This document shows, piece by piece, positions 52,375-61,661 of a stretch of DNA of 64,000 bases. The stretch is from Sphingobacteriales bacterium. Its GTDB lineage: Bacteria > Bacteroidota > Bacteroidia > Chitinophagales > Chitinophagaceae. The translations under genes were made by a program, and so were the position numbers. The stretch covers positions 1 through 64,000 of the forward strand of contig JAHEZE010000003.1 in the NCBI GenBank assembly GCA_023251235.1. The letters are read 5' to 3'. The notes under the pieces were generated by a model. The model did no database searches, was not told where the DNA came from, and worked only from the letters and a program-made list of their open reading frames with translations. Every line of letters starts with the position of its first letter. Positions within the stretch are counted from its first letter, which is position 1.

Positions 52375-54018
52375 ATGCAATCACATACATTCAGACCTAT
52401 TACTGAAATCGCCGAACAACTTGGGCTTTTACCTGACCAGGTGATTACTTACGGAAAATTTAAAGCGAAGATCGATATACCTGAATTTGATGAAGAAAAG
52501 ATCTGTAAAAGCAAATTAATTCTGGTTACTTCCATCACGCCAACTAAAGCAGGAAACGGGAAGACGACCACTTCAATCGGATTAGCAGATGGATTAAAAA
52601 GAATTGGGAAAAATGTAATACTTGCTCTTCGTGAACCATCTTTGGGCCCATGCTTTGGCATGAAAGGCGGGGCAACTGGTGCAGGAAAGTCGCAATTATA
52701 TCCCGCAGCGGATATTAATCTTCATTTCAATGGAGATTTTCATATGATTAGTGCTGCGAATAATATGCTAGCTGCCTTGCTGGATAATTATAATTACCAT
52801 CAACAGGGATCGCCGGAAGAAATGAAAGATGTTTATTGGCGGAGAGTAATGGATGTAAATGATCGTTCATTACGTTTTATTGTTACGGGTTTGCATGGAG
52901 AAAAAAATGGACTGCCAGCAGAAACCGGTTTTGATATTACTCCGGCATCTGAACTCATGGCCATACTTTGCTTATCGAATGATCTTACTGAATTACGTAA
53001 AAGAATTGATTCGATTTTGCTTGGTTATACGGCAGGTGATTGTCCTTTTACAACAAAAGATTTGAAAGTGGGAGGAGCAATTACTGCTTTGCTTAAAGAT
53101 GCAATAAAACCCAACCTGGTACAAACACTGGAAGGAACGCCAACTTTCCTTCATGGTGGTCCATTTGCCAATATTGCACATGGCTGTAATTCTATTATTG
53201 CAACAAAAGCTGCAATGCAGTATGGCGACTATGTTTTAACTGAAGCAGGTTTTGGAAGCGATCTTGGTGCAGAAAAATTTTTCAATCTCAAATGCAGAAC
53301 TGCCGGGCTTACTCCTGCTTTAAGTATTCTTATTGTTACTACTCAATCGTTGAAACTTCATGGAGAAATTCCACATTCAGAAATAAAATTACCCAACAGC
53401 AAAGGGTTAATAAAGGGAATGAGAAATGTAGAAAGGCATTTACATATTTTAAAATCATTCGGACAACCAGTCCTTGTTGTTTTAAACAAATACGACTTCG
53501 ATTCACTTGAAGAAATTAACCTGATAAAACAATGCTGTGATGAAAAAAATATTCCTTTTGCTGTAAATGGGGCTTATTCATTGGGAGGAGAAGGAACTAT
53601 TGAAGCTGCACATAAAATTGTTTCGATGACAAATGAACGGCCACAACCCGTTCAATTCACTTACGAATTAACGGATAGCATTGAAGACAAAATCAGGAAA
53701 GTGGCAAAAACTATTTACGGAGCTGATGATATTATTCTTGAAAAGAAAGCAAGGCAACATCTGAAGAGGATAAACAAACTTGGTTTTGGCAACCTCCCAA
53801 TTTGTATTGCTAAAACACAATATTCTTTTACTGATACACCGGAAGATATTTACACATATTCTGATTTTTCTATTTCGGTAGATGATCTTATTGTGAATGC
53901 CGGAGCTGGTTTTATAGTTGCTGTTTGCGGGGAGATGATGCGGATGCCAGGATTGCCGGAAATACCCGCTGCCAATAATATTGATGTAATTAACGGGGTA
54001 ATTACCGGATTAGGATAA
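52375..54018 (+). CDS. fhs: Formate--tetrahydrofolate ligase
   Basis: A 547-residue ATP-dependent ligase that makes 10-formyl-tetrahydrofolate from formate, feeding purine synthesis and formyl-methionine. The nucleotide-binding loop is TPTKAGNGKTTT (residues 55-66), where most homologues have TPAGEGKTT. Other family blocks are REPSLGPCFGMKGGATGAGKSQ, HFNGDFHMI and GGPFANIAHGCNS. The length matches the family (about 550). With glyA at 34 kb, the organism has two entry points to one-carbon folates. The gene lies between two S66 peptidase genes, both on the opposite strand, so no operon is suggested. Confidence 0.96.
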   Translation: MQSHTFRPITEIAEQLGLLPDQVITYGKFKAKIDIPEFDEEKICKSKLILVTSITPTKAGNGKTTTSIGLADGLKRIGKNVILALREPSLGPCFGMKGGATGAGKSQLYPAADINLHFNGDFHMISAANNMLAALLDNYNYHQQGSPEEMKDVYWRRVMDVNDRSLRFIVTGLHGEKNGLPAETGFDITPASELMAILCLSNDLTELRKRIDSILLGYTAGDCPFTTKDLKVGGAITALLKDAIKPNLVQTLEGTPTFLHGGPFANIAHGCNSIIATKAAMQYGDYVLTEAGFGSDLGAEKFFNLKCRTAGLTPALSILIVTTQSLKLHGEIPHSEIKLPNSKGLIKGMRNVERHLHILKSFGQPVLVVLNKYDFDSLEEINLIKQCCDEKNIPFAVNGAYSLGGEGTIEAAHKIVSMTNERPQPVQFTYELTDSIEDKIRKVAKTIYGADDIILEKKARQHLKRINKLGFGNLPICIAKTQYSFTDTPEDIYTYSDFSISVDDLIVNAGAGFIVAVCGEMMRMPGLPEIPAANNIDVINGVITGLG

Positions 54019-54023
54019 TTGTA

Positions 54024-55049
54024 TTACAGTTCCAGAAGAATGCTTCCATCGGCAGAAATTTTCAGCCGATGCCTTACCCCGCATTTCAATGCAAAATTAT
54101 TTTTCTGATGCCCCACAGGAAAATCAAAGCAAACAGGATAGCTGTATTTTTTCACTTTCTCAAGAACGATGTCCTGCAATGTTTTTCCAAAATCTTCAGT
54201 ATCCACTTCTACTTTAATCTTGAATCCTCCGATTATTAATCCTTTCAGTTTAGCAAGCTTTCCGGTTCGTTTCAGGTTCCAGAACATGCGGTCTATACTA
54301 TAGAGGTATTCATTCGTATCTTCCGCAAAAAGAATTTTTCCTGCAGTATTTATATCCGATGAAGTTCCGGCAAGCGTTTCCAGTGTTTTTAAATTTCCTC
54401 CAATTAATACTCCTTCAGCAGTTCCCAACTTGTTTTGTGAATTTACATTAGCTGTGTATTTCATTTTCTCTCCTTTCAATGCTTTCTCAATTGATTCGAT
54501 TGTTTCAATCTGTATGGGTTCGGCTTTACTCCAGTCATCAGGAAAACTATTACACATTTTAGAATGAATAGAAGCAATATTAAAATTCCGGTTTAGATGA
54601 GAATGAAAAATAGTGATATCGCTGAAGCCAATGATCCATTTTGGTTTCAATTTAAATTTATTCCAGTTCAGTTTATCAATAATGCGAATAACTCCATACC
54701 CACCCCTTGCACATAGGATGGCCTTTACTTTCGGGTCATCCAGCATTTGTTGAAAATCTTTTGTTCGCTCTTCATCAGTACCTCCATATGTGAAGTCTTT
54801 CTTCCCGATTGTATTTCCTACTTCTATTTTAAATCCCCAGCCTTCAAGTCTTTCTGCTGCCGGCTGAATTTCTTCAGCTGAAATATAACCTGCCGGAGAA
54901 GTAATACCGACTCTGTCTCCCTGTTTCAGGAATTTTGGAATCAATGGCGATAAAGGGGCATCATCAGTAAATTCATTTGTCAGTTTTCCAAATGAAGGAA
55001 TAGTAACGGCTGTTGCTAAAGCAGAACTGAGAAAATCTTTCCTGTTCAT
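54024..55049 (-). CDS. Exported S66 family peptidase
   Basis: A 341-residue S66 peptidase with an N-terminal export signal (MNRKDFLSSALATAVTIPSFG), unlike the cytoplasmic paralogue at 51316. The serine is in IGFSDITIF, the acid region is LFAEDTNEYLY, and the histidine lies in FPVGHQKNNF. The two paralogues share long blocks such as CARGGYGV and QMLDD, so they arose by duplication, with export gained or lost by one. The first residues resemble a Tat-like signal (NRKDFL) but lack the second arginine. The ATG at 55049 is preferred over one nine codons upstream. Confidence 0.88.
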   Translation of the reverse strand: MNRKDFLSSALATAVTIPSFGKLTNEFTDDAPLSPLIPKFLKQGDRVGITSPAGYISAEEIQPAAERLEGWGFKIEVGNTIGKKDFTYGGTDEERTKDFQQMLDDPKVKAILCARGGYGVIRIIDKLNWNKFKLKPKWIIGFSDITIFHSHLNRNFNIASIHSKMCNSFPDDWSKAEPIQIETIESIEKALKGEKMKYTANVNSQNKLGTAEGVLIGGNLKTLETLAGTSSDINTAGKILFAEDTNEYLYSIDRMFWNLKRTGKLAKLKGLIIGGFKIKVEVDTEDFGKTLQDIVLEKVKKYSYPVCFDFPVGHQKNNFALKCGVRHRLKISADGSILLEL

Positions 55050-55149
55050 AATTTTATGTACATTGAAAATAATCATTTTGCTACTAACAATTATTTAAAG
55101 ATGTATACAAAAAGAATTTTAAACTTGATTTTGTAGACAAATAAACCGC

Positions 55150-55180
55150 TTTCGTCGCATCATTTATTGCACTCATTGTA
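55150..55180 (+). promoter_or_regulatory. Putative LytTR binding site before the two-component operon
   Basis: TTTCGTCGCA at 55150-55159 is followed 21 bp later by a weaker copy, ACTCATTGTA (55171-55180). A further related ATTTATTGCA lies between them. The same decamer occurs at 56979. Two direct repeats 21 bp apart match the known geometry of LytTR-domain operators. Confidence 0.5.
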
Positions 55181-56254
55181 ATGAGCCGCATTAGTCATTA
55201 CCTTGCTGCCATGAGTTCAAAGTGGTATTCAAAAAAATGGGTGACTTTAATGTTGCATATAGCAGCATGGCTGATTCTTTTTTCACTTCCTTTCCTGCTG
55301 CGCCCATCCATGAATAATAATAGACCGAACTATCAGGACCAGGCTCCGGGAATAATATTCCTGCGATACTTTATCAATGATCTGATTTATGTAGGCTTTT
55401 TTTATCTGAATGCAGGTTTACTTATTCCGCAATTGATTAACAGAAGAAAGTACAAAGAATATGGTGTAATAATTGCAACTCTCTTTGTTACGATTTTATT
55501 TATTACCTGGCTTATGTTATTTCAGCTCTTGGAACAGAAAGGGTTCAATTTACCGGGACATATATTATTTAATTTTTTCTTTTTTCTTTTTATACTTACA
55601 GGAAGTACAGCCTTTCGCCTGATTAAAGACAGGATCCGTACCGACAGAATTGCAAGAGAAAAAGAAACGGAAAATCTTAAAACAGAACTTTCTCTTCTTC
55701 GTTCACAAGCCAGTCCGCACTTTATGTTCAATGTGCTTAATAATATGGTAGCATTAGCAAGAAAGAAATCTGATTTGCTCGAGCCCTCTCTTTTAAAGTT
55801 TTCCTCACTTATGCGGTACATGCTTTATGAAGCAGATGAAGATAAAGTTTCACTGGAAAAAGAAATTGAATACTTGCAGAGTTATATAGATCTTCAGCAA
55901 CAACGGTTTGGAAAGAATGTTTGTGTACATGTGGATTTGCAGAAAACCGGTAATAATTATGAAATTGAACCAATGCTGCTTATTCCATTTGTTGAAAACG
56001 CATTTAAACATGGAACCGGAATGATAGAAAATGCGAAAATCAACGTAAAACTTATTGTCGAAATGGGAATACTCAATTTATACGTTCAGAACAATTACGA
56101 TCCTTCCTCTGTTGAAATAAAAGACAAAACTTCGGGAATCGGATTGACCAATGTAAAAAGAAGATTAAATTTATTATATGGTAATCAGCATCAGCTGCTC
56201 ATTACCCAAAAGGATAATTTGTTTACCGTTTCGCTTCAACTAAATTTAAATTAA
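55181..56254 (+). CDS. Sensor histidine kinase, LytS/YehU type
   Basis: A 357-residue kinase. Four hydrophobic segments (about residues 22-40, 60-84, 95-118 and 126-146) are followed by a coiled linker and the His_kinase domain. The phosphorylated histidine is H180 in QASPHFMFNVLNN, the variant of the NPHFLFN box. The C-terminal ATPase part shows PMLLIPFVENAFKHG and GIGLTNVKRRL. The ATG at 55181 lies directly against a candidate operator; the ATG at 55211 (MSSKWY) is a second option. The response regulator gene overlaps the stop codon by one base. The signal sensed is not known. Confidence 0.92.
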   Translation: MSRISHYLAAMSSKWYSKKWVTLMLHIAAWLILFSLPFLLRPSMNNNRPNYQDQAPGIIFLRYFINDLIYVGFFYLNAGLLIPQLINRRKYKEYGVIIATLFVTILFITWLMLFQLLEQKGFNLPGHILFNFFFFLFILTGSTAFRLIKDRIRTDRIAREKETENLKTELSLLRSQASPHFMFNVLNNMVALARKKSDLLEPSLLKFSSLMRYMLYEADEDKVSLEKEIEYLQSYIDLQQQRFGKNVCVHVDLQKTGNNYEIEPMLLIPFVENAFKHGTGMIENAKINVKLIVEMGILNLYVQNNYDPSSVEIKDKTSGIGLTNVKRRLNLLYGNQHQLLITQKDNLFTVSLQLNLN

Positions 56255-56961
56255 TGCTGCGCTGTATTGCTGTCGATGATGAGCCGCTGGCATTGGAACT
56301 GCTGGAAGATAATATCAGCAATTTGCCCTATCTGCAATTGGTGGCTAAATGCAGCAATGCCAAAGAAGCAATAAAGGTGATGCAGGAACAAACAATTGAT
56401 CTGATCTTTCTTGATATACAAATGCCCGGGCTTACGGGTTTACAGTTTATTCAAAGTCTGAGCACAAGACCTATGATAATACTGGTTACGGCTTATGAAA
56501 AATTTGCACTCGAAGGATTTAATCTTGATGTGGTAGATTACCTTGTAAAACCGGTGGCATTGGACCGTTTTGTAAAAGCCTGTAACAAAGCATTGGAATT
56601 ATTTCAGCTGAAAAACTCCGGCAAAGAAAACAGTAATGAACCGGTACCTGATTATTTTTTTGTAAATGTGGACTACAGTCTGCTTAAAGTGGCATACCCG
56701 GATATAAAATATATTGAGGGACTTAAGGATTATATTAAAATTCATTTAAAAAGCAGTTCAAAGCCCATTATTACACGGATGACGATGAAGGCAATAGAAG
56801 AACAATTACCCATCAGTCAATTCATAAGAATACATAAATCCTATATTGTGTCAATTGCTTTTATTACCGCCATCCGGAAAAACAGTGTATTTATAGAACA
56901 ATTGGAATTACCGGTAAGCGAAACTTATCAGGAAGCTTTGATGAAGCTTACCGGAAAATAA
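56254..56961 (+). CDS. LytTR family response regulator
   Basis: A 235-residue regulator with an N-terminal receiver (phosphoacceptor D54 in FLDIQMPG, plus VDDEPLALE at the start) and a C-terminal LytTR DNA-binding domain (about residues 135-233), seen as YIEGLKDYIKIHL, RMTMKAIEEQLP and FIRIHKSYIVS. LytTR proteins bind pairs of short direct repeats about two helical turns apart. Such repeats lie before the kinase gene and 18 bp after this gene's stop. The start overlaps the kinase stop by one base (TAATG), implying translational coupling. Confidence 0.94.
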   Translation: MLRCIAVDDEPLALELLEDNISNLPYLQLVAKCSNAKEAIKVMQEQTIDLIFLDIQMPGLTGLQFIQSLSTRPMIILVTAYEKFALEGFNLDVVDYLVKPVALDRFVKACNKALELFQLKNSGKENSNEPVPDYFFVNVDYSLLKVAYPDIKYIEGLKDYIKIHLKSSSKPIITRMTMKAIEEQLPISQFIRIHKSYIVSIAFITAIRKNSVFIEQLELPVSETYQEALMKLTGK

Positions 56962-56978
56962 AAAAATTGGCTCAGGGA

Positions 56979-57009
56979 TTTCGTCGCAGTTTCTTTTCCT
57001 TTCATCGCA
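56979..57009 (+). promoter_or_regulatory. Putative LytTR binding site before the yceI cluster
   Basis: TTTCGTCGCA (56979-56988) and TTTCATCGCA (57000-57009) are direct repeats that differ at one position and start exactly 21 bp apart. The first decamer is identical to the one at 55150. It lies 66 bp before the YceI gene. Confidence 0.6.
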
Positions 57010-57074
57010 ATTATATTTTCGCTTTTAAAAACAGCAAATAGTTTTGTTTAAATTAAAAAACAAAAGACTTTTTT

Positions 57075-57602
57075 ATGAAAAAAACAATTTACCTTCTCAC
57101 TTCATTTGTAATAATTGCAGCATCTGCATTTACAGTCATCAAATCACAGGATTGGAAAGTGAGTGAAGGCTATTCTATCAAATTCAGCAGCAGCGATCCT
57201 TCAGGCGAATTCAGCGGGTTGAAAGCAACCATCAGTTTTGATGAAAAGAATTTAGCCACTTCAAAGTTTGAAGCCACCGTTGATGTAGCCACTATCAATA
57301 CAGGAAATGGGATGAAGAACACCCATGCAAAAAGCGAAAAATGGTTTGATGCAGAAAAATATCCTGTTATAAAATTTACGTCCTCCGCAATTACAAAAAC
57401 TGTAACAGGCTTTGCTGCAAAAGGTATTTTGGAAATGCACGGTGTACAAAAAGAATTCACCCTGCCTTTCACCTTTGTAAATAATGTATTTACTTCCGCA
57501 TTTGATATTAACAGGCTTGACTATAATATCAATTCAACCGAACCGGCACATGGTGCGGCCACCTTGCACGTTGATATTAAAGTTCCGGTTACAAAACCAT
57601 AA
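57075..57602 (+). CDS. YceI family lipid-binding-like protein
   Basis: A 175-residue exported protein. A signal peptide (ending near ASAFT) precedes a YceI beta-barrel: the family opening WKVSEGYSIKFSSSDPSGEFSGLKATISFDE, then ATVDVATINTGNGMKNTHAKSEKWFDAEKYPVIKF, and a closing block GAATLHVDIKVPV. YceI proteins bind isoprenoid-type lipids in a central cavity. It is the first gene of a row of four in the same direction and lies behind a candidate LytTR operator, so it may be under control of the regulator encoded just upstream. Confidence 0.93.
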   Translation: MKKTIYLLTSFVIIAASAFTVIKSQDWKVSEGYSIKFSSSDPSGEFSGLKATISFDEKNLATSKFEATVDVATINTGNGMKNTHAKSEKWFDAEKYPVIKFTSSAITKTVTGFAAKGILEMHGVQKEFTLPFTFVNNVFTSAFDINRLDYNINSTEPAHGAATLHVDIKVPVTKP

Positions 57603-57608
57603 ACCTTT

Positions 57609-58001
57609 ATGGGAAAGAATATTTTTTTACAGGGAATTTTTGCAGGCATTATTTCAGCATTGGCCTGCATTATTTACAACAAAATTTATTTCTTTGCTAC
57701 TGAAGCAGATTTTTCAAAAGTACTGAACACCACAACAATGATTGGTATTAACATTGGAGCAGGTTTGCTGGCAGCCATCGGTTTCTGGCTGCTGAATAAA
57801 TGGTTTAAAAAAAGTGGTGAAATCATTTTTAATTTTGCTTTTACTATTCTATCATTTGCAAGCATTGCCATTCCTATTTCCATTTCCTTGCCATTGGATA
57901 TAAAATTTCCTGAACTTTTTCCCGGCCTTAGTATTCCTATGCATTTTTTCCCTGCACTTGCCTGGTATACCATTCATCCTTTATTTATGAAAAAAAACTA
58001 A
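57609..58001 (+). CDS. Small four-helix membrane protein
   Basis: A 130-residue protein with hydrophobic segments at about residues 6-26, 43-63, 72-94 and 109-126. The last segment contains MHFFPALAWYTIHPL. It resembles small Bacteroidota membrane proteins of the DUF6069 kind, but I am not certain. The start lies 6 bp after the YceI stop, so the two are almost certainly one transcript, and the pair may act on the same membrane lipid or stress response. Confidence 0.75.
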   Translation: MGKNIFLQGIFAGIISALACIIYNKIYFFATEADFSKVLNTTTMIGINIGAGLLAAIGFWLLNKWFKKSGEIIFNFAFTILSFASIAIPISISLPLDIKFPELFPGLSIPMHFFPALAWYTIHPLFMKKN

Positions 58002-58043
58002 TTTTGAGGAATCAAAAATTTATCATTCACAAAAATTATTAAA

Positions 58044-58751
58044 ATGAAATTTAGAAATTATGTTCTTCCAATCATAGCTGTATTGTTCAGCCTGTCATCT
58101 GTAAATGCACAAACAGTTGATGAAATTATTGACAAATACATTGAAGCCATTGGTGGAAAAGAAAAACTCAGCCAGGTGAAATCGCTGACATTAGAAAATT
58201 CCATGGAAGTAATGGGCAACCAGGCTCCGGTAACAGAATACCTGCTGGATGGTAAAGGTTATAAAAGTATATCAGAATTTAATGGTATGAAGATTATTAA
58301 CTGCTATAACGACAAAGCCGGCTGGTCAGTAAATCCAATGGCAGGCGGCTCCGATGCACAAGCCATGCCTGACGGAATGTATAATGCAGGTAAAGATCAG
58401 ATTTATGTTGGCGGCGCTCTGCTGGATTATGCTGCAAAAGGATATAAAGTGGAATTGATGGGAAAAGAAGGAGATGGCTATAAGATTAAAGTAAGCAATG
58501 GAAGCAATGAATCATTTTACTTTATAGATGCTACCACTTATTATATAAATAAATCTATTGTCAAGAGTGAAATGATGGGTCAGCCTGTAGATGTGACCAC
58601 TACCTTTTCCGATTATAAAAAAACAGATTTTGGTATAGTACTGGCTTACACAAAAAATACAGATTTGGGCATGTTCCAATTAGCTTCTAAAACAACCAAA
58701 GTGGAAGCGAATAAAGAAATAGATCCCAAAATTTTTGATATACCCAAATAA
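58044..58751 (+). CDS. Exported LolA-like protein
   Basis: A 235-residue protein with a signal peptide ending near SVNAQ. The mature part begins VDEIIDKYIEAIGGKEKLSQVKSLTLE, the opening shared by Bacteroidota proteins annotated as outer-membrane lipoprotein-sorting-like. The rest alternates strands and turns, ending with KEIDPKIFDIPK. LolA-like folds carry lipids or lipoproteins through the periplasm, but specific activity is not shown for this subgroup. It lies 42 bp after the small membrane protein and is followed by a strong terminator, closing the presumed yceI operon. Confidence 0.8.
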   Translation: MKFRNYVLPIIAVLFSLSSVNAQTVDEIIDKYIEAIGGKEKLSQVKSLTLENSMEVMGNQAPVTEYLLDGKGYKSISEFNGMKIINCYNDKAGWSVNPMAGGSDAQAMPDGMYNAGKDQIYVGGALLDYAAKGYKVELMGKEGDGYKIKVSNGSNESFYFIDATTYYINKSIVKSEMMGQPVDVTTTFSDYKKTDFGIVLAYTKNTDLGMFQLASKTTKVEANKEIDPKIFDIPK

Positions 58752-58774
58752 AACATTCCCTAACTAACTTTCAT

Positions 58775-58805
58775 AAAGCGGGTACCATTGGTACCCGCTT
58801 TTTTT
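58775..58805 (+). terminator. Strong intrinsic terminator of the yceI cluster
   Basis: A 12-bp stem AAAGCGGGTACC/GGTACCCGCTTT with an ATT loop is followed by a T-run. Confidence 0.9.
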
Positions 58806-58886
58806 CCGCTAATCATGCCGATAAATATTCGTCGCTGTATTTTACCCGCTTGTCTCATTTACCCTTCCCGGCTAACTACCTGTTAA

Positions 58887-58894
58887 TAGATTTG
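58887..58894 (+). promoter_or_regulatory. Predicted -7 element of the outer-membrane barrel gene
   Basis: TAGATTTG fits TAnnTTTG and ends 24 bp before the ATG at 58919. This excludes the longer reading frame that would begin upstream with a TTG. Confidence 0.45.
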
Positions 58895-58918
58895 TACCAG
58901 ATTTACAAAATAAAAAAT

Positions 58919-61564
58919 ATGAAAAAGATAGTTCTACTAACAGCTCTGGTAATATTGACAGCAATCACTATGCAGGCACAGTTTCCAATGGGTGGAAATG
59001 GCAAGCCGGGACAGCAAGCTCCCAATATGGGACACATTTACGGTAAGATCACTGACAGTACTGGTCTTGCTATCAATGGCGCATCTGTTTTATTACTGCA
59101 AAGCCGTTTTGATACAGTTACTAAAAAAAGAAAAGAAATTTTACTGAAAGGAATAACCACTAAAAGCAATGGTGAATTCAGCTTTGCTGATTTACCCATG
59201 TTTGGCCAGATGAAATTAAAAATATCAGCCACCGGTTTTATAGCCATTGATCAGACAGTTGCTTTCCAGATGAAAATGGATGCAAGTGCCCCAAGACCCA
59301 ACAGCTCAGATCCTATGCAGGCAATGGCAGCTATGAGCAGTATGATGAATGCTTTCGATAAAGATCTTGGTAATATTAAAATGAATATAGACGCAAAGCA
59401 ACTGCAAGGTGTAACTGTAACGGCAAGTAAACCCACCATGAAACTTGATATTGACAAAAAAGTTTTTAATGTAGAAAAAAATATTGTGAGTGCCGGTGGA
59501 ACCGCTGTGGATGTAATGCGTAATGTGCCTTCCGTACTGGTAGATATTGATGGAAACGTTACACTGAGAAATGCGGCTCCCCAACTTTATATTGATGGCC
59601 GCCCCACTACACTTTCTCTTGACCAGATACCAGCTGATGCTATTGAAAGTGTAGAAGTAATCACTAACCCTTCCGCCAAGTATGATGCTTCCGGCGGTAA
59701 TGCCGGAATATTGAATATCGTTTTAAAGAAAAATAAAAAGAACGGATTCAATGGTAACCTGCGTGCCGGAGTTGACAAACGTGGCGCCGTAAATGGCGGT
59801 GGTGATTTCAACTTTCGTCAGAATAAAATAAATTTTTCTGCCAGCACCATGATCAACCAGAACAAATCAAGATCAACCGGTACTACGGACAGGCTTAATT
59901 TATTTAACAGCCCTTTGACTTCTATTCTTCAAAATAATTATAACAGAACATCAGGCCAGTTCATATTCGCCCGTGTGGGTCTGGATTATTTTATGACTAA
60001 CCGTACCACATTGTCTATTGGAGCTATCAGGGTGCATGGCCAATTTGATCCAAGAGAATCAATAAATATTTTCACCGATAGTTTATTCAACAGCGGAAAA
60101 GTGAGTAACTACAGTGAAAGGCTTTCCACAGGTACAAGAGAGTTTAATGCAAAAGGAATGACGGCAGGAATAAAACATCTTTTTCCTAAAGAAGGAGAAG
60201 AGCTGACCGCTGACCTGAATTTTTTCTCTGGAAAAAATGGCGGCGATAATACCTACACCACTAATTATTATAATACAGCAGGTGGAATAAAAACAGGATT
60301 ATACCAACAGCAATTACTAAACAGCGGCACAAACCGGTTTCTGACTTTACAAACCGACTTTGTGAAGCCATTTAAAAAAATAAAATTAGAAACAGGATTA
60401 AGAGCACAGCTTCGCAAACTGAGTAGTATCAACGATAACTATATTTATAATTCATTTATCGGGAAATATGAATTGATTCCTTCTGCCACCAGTAATTATA
60501 AAAACAAAGACAACGTGTATGCAGCCTATGTTTCTATAACCGGAAGTGCAAAGAATTTTGGATATAAACTGGGATTAAGATCAGAAAGTTCACAGTACAA
60601 TGGAACATTACTGGGCAACAACAATAAGTTCAGCAACAACTATCCTATAAGTTTGTTCCCTTCTGTTTTTCTTAGCCAAAAGCTTAAAGCCAAACAGGAA
60701 TTGCAGATGAGTGTTACCCGTCGTATCAACCGCCCCAACTTTTTCCAGGTAATTCCTTATGTTGATTATACGGACAACCTGAATATCACCAAAGGCAACC
60801 CGAATCTGAAACCTGAGTTTACCCAATCGTATGAATTTTCTTATTTAAAAACTTTCAAAGGAAATAATACTTTTCTTGCATCAGCATATTTTAAAAAGAC
60901 AACAGACCTGATCACCCGCTACCAGGATAAGGGAAAACATCCCCTTACCGGCCAGGATATTTTAATCAATACATTTATCAATGCCAACTCCAGCCAGGCT
61001 TATGGCGCCGAGTTTACATCAGTAAATACTTTGAAAAAATGGTGGGACATCAGTACAAACGTCAACCTGTATAATTCAAAAATCAATACATCAAACATTA
61101 CCAATGCAACGCAGAATGCTATGTGGAGCTGGTTTGGAAAATTCAATAGTAATTTCAAATTGCCTGCAAAATTCACCACACAGCTTACAGCAACTTACCA
61201 GTCAAAAACAAATTTACCGGTGAACCAGGGTGGTGGTTTTATGGGACCTCCTATGGGTGCAGCACAGAGTGCATCACAGGGTTATATCAAACCAAGCTAT
61301 GGATTTGATCTGGCTTTTAAAAAGAGTTTCCTGAAAAATGATGCAGGTTCTGTATCGCTCAGTGTAAATGATATTTTCAAAACAAGAAGATCTCAACAAT
61401 ATTCTTACAGCGAATATTTTACTCAGACATACAGCAGGCTAAGGGACCCGCAAATGTTCCGCCTGAATTTTACATATAGGTTTGGTAAAATGGATATGTC
61501 CTTATTTAAAAGAAAGAATATGAAAGCGGATATGTCCGGAGCAACAGAAGGCATGCAGCAATAA
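58919..61564 (+). CDS. Outer-membrane beta-barrel (TonB receptor-like) protein
   Basis: An 881-residue exported protein. The signal peptide ends near MQAQF. A CarboxypepD-regulatory-like domain follows (GKITDSTGLAINGASVLLLQS, about residues 38-125). The plug-like region contains GTAVDVMRNVPSVLVDIDGNVTLRN and LYIDGRPTTLSLDQIPADAIESVEVITNPSAKYD. The barrel (from about residue 280) is of the OMP_b-brl_3 kind. It lacks an obvious TonB box and a SusD partner, so transport of a nutrient is not certain; members of this group may serve in envelope remodelling or metal uptake. It is flanked by terminators and stands alone. The methionine-rich N-terminal segment (MQAMAAMSSMMNAF) is unusual and might bind copper. 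Confidence 0.9.
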   Translation: MKKIVLLTALVILTAITMQAQFPMGGNGKPGQQAPNMGHIYGKITDSTGLAINGASVLLLQSRFDTVTKKRKEILLKGITTKSNGEFSFADLPMFGQMKLKISATGFIAIDQTVAFQMKMDASAPRPNSSDPMQAMAAMSSMMNAFDKDLGNIKMNIDAKQLQGVTVTASKPTMKLDIDKKVFNVEKNIVSAGGTAVDVMRNVPSVLVDIDGNVTLRNAAPQLYIDGRPTTLSLDQIPADAIESVEVITNPSAKYDASGGNAGILNIVLKKNKKNGFNGNLRAGVDKRGAVNGGGDFNFRQNKINFSASTMINQNKSRSTGTTDRLNLFNSPLTSILQNNYNRTSGQFIFARVGLDYFMTNRTTLSIGAIRVHGQFDPRESINIFTDSLFNSGKVSNYSERLSTGTREFNAKGMTAGIKHLFPKEGEELTADLNFFSGKNGGDNTYTTNYYNTAGGIKTGLYQQQLLNSGTNRFLTLQTDFVKPFKKIKLETGLRAQLRKLSSINDNYIYNSFIGKYELIPSATSNYKNKDNVYAAYVSITGSAKNFGYKLGLRSESSQYNGTLLGNNNKFSNNYPISLFPSVFLSQKLKAKQELQMSVTRRINRPNFFQVIPYVDYTDNLNITKGNPNLKPEFTQSYEFSYLKTFKGNNTFLASAYFKKTTDLITRYQDKGKHPLTGQDILINTFINANSSQAYGAEFTSVNTLKKWWDISTNVNLYNSKINTSNITNATQNAMWSWFGKFNSNFKLPAKFTTQLTATYQSKTNLPVNQGGGFMGPPMGAAQSASQGYIKPSYGFDLAFKKSFLKNDAGSVSLSVNDIFKTRRSQQYSYSEYFTQTYSRLRDPQMFRLNFTYRFGKMDMSLFKRKNMKADMSGATEGMQQ

Positions 61565-61574
61565 ATATATTTAT

Positions 61575-61611
61575 AACAGGGTATTTGTATGAGTACCCTG
61601 TTGATTTTTTT
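61575..61611 (+). terminator. Intrinsic terminator of the barrel gene
   Basis: The stem AACAGGGTA/TACCCTGTT is followed by a T-run. Confidence 0.85.
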
Positions 61612-61661
61612 GAATATAAATAGAAAAGAGAAGATAAATCTTTAATTTTCTGATTCAAATA

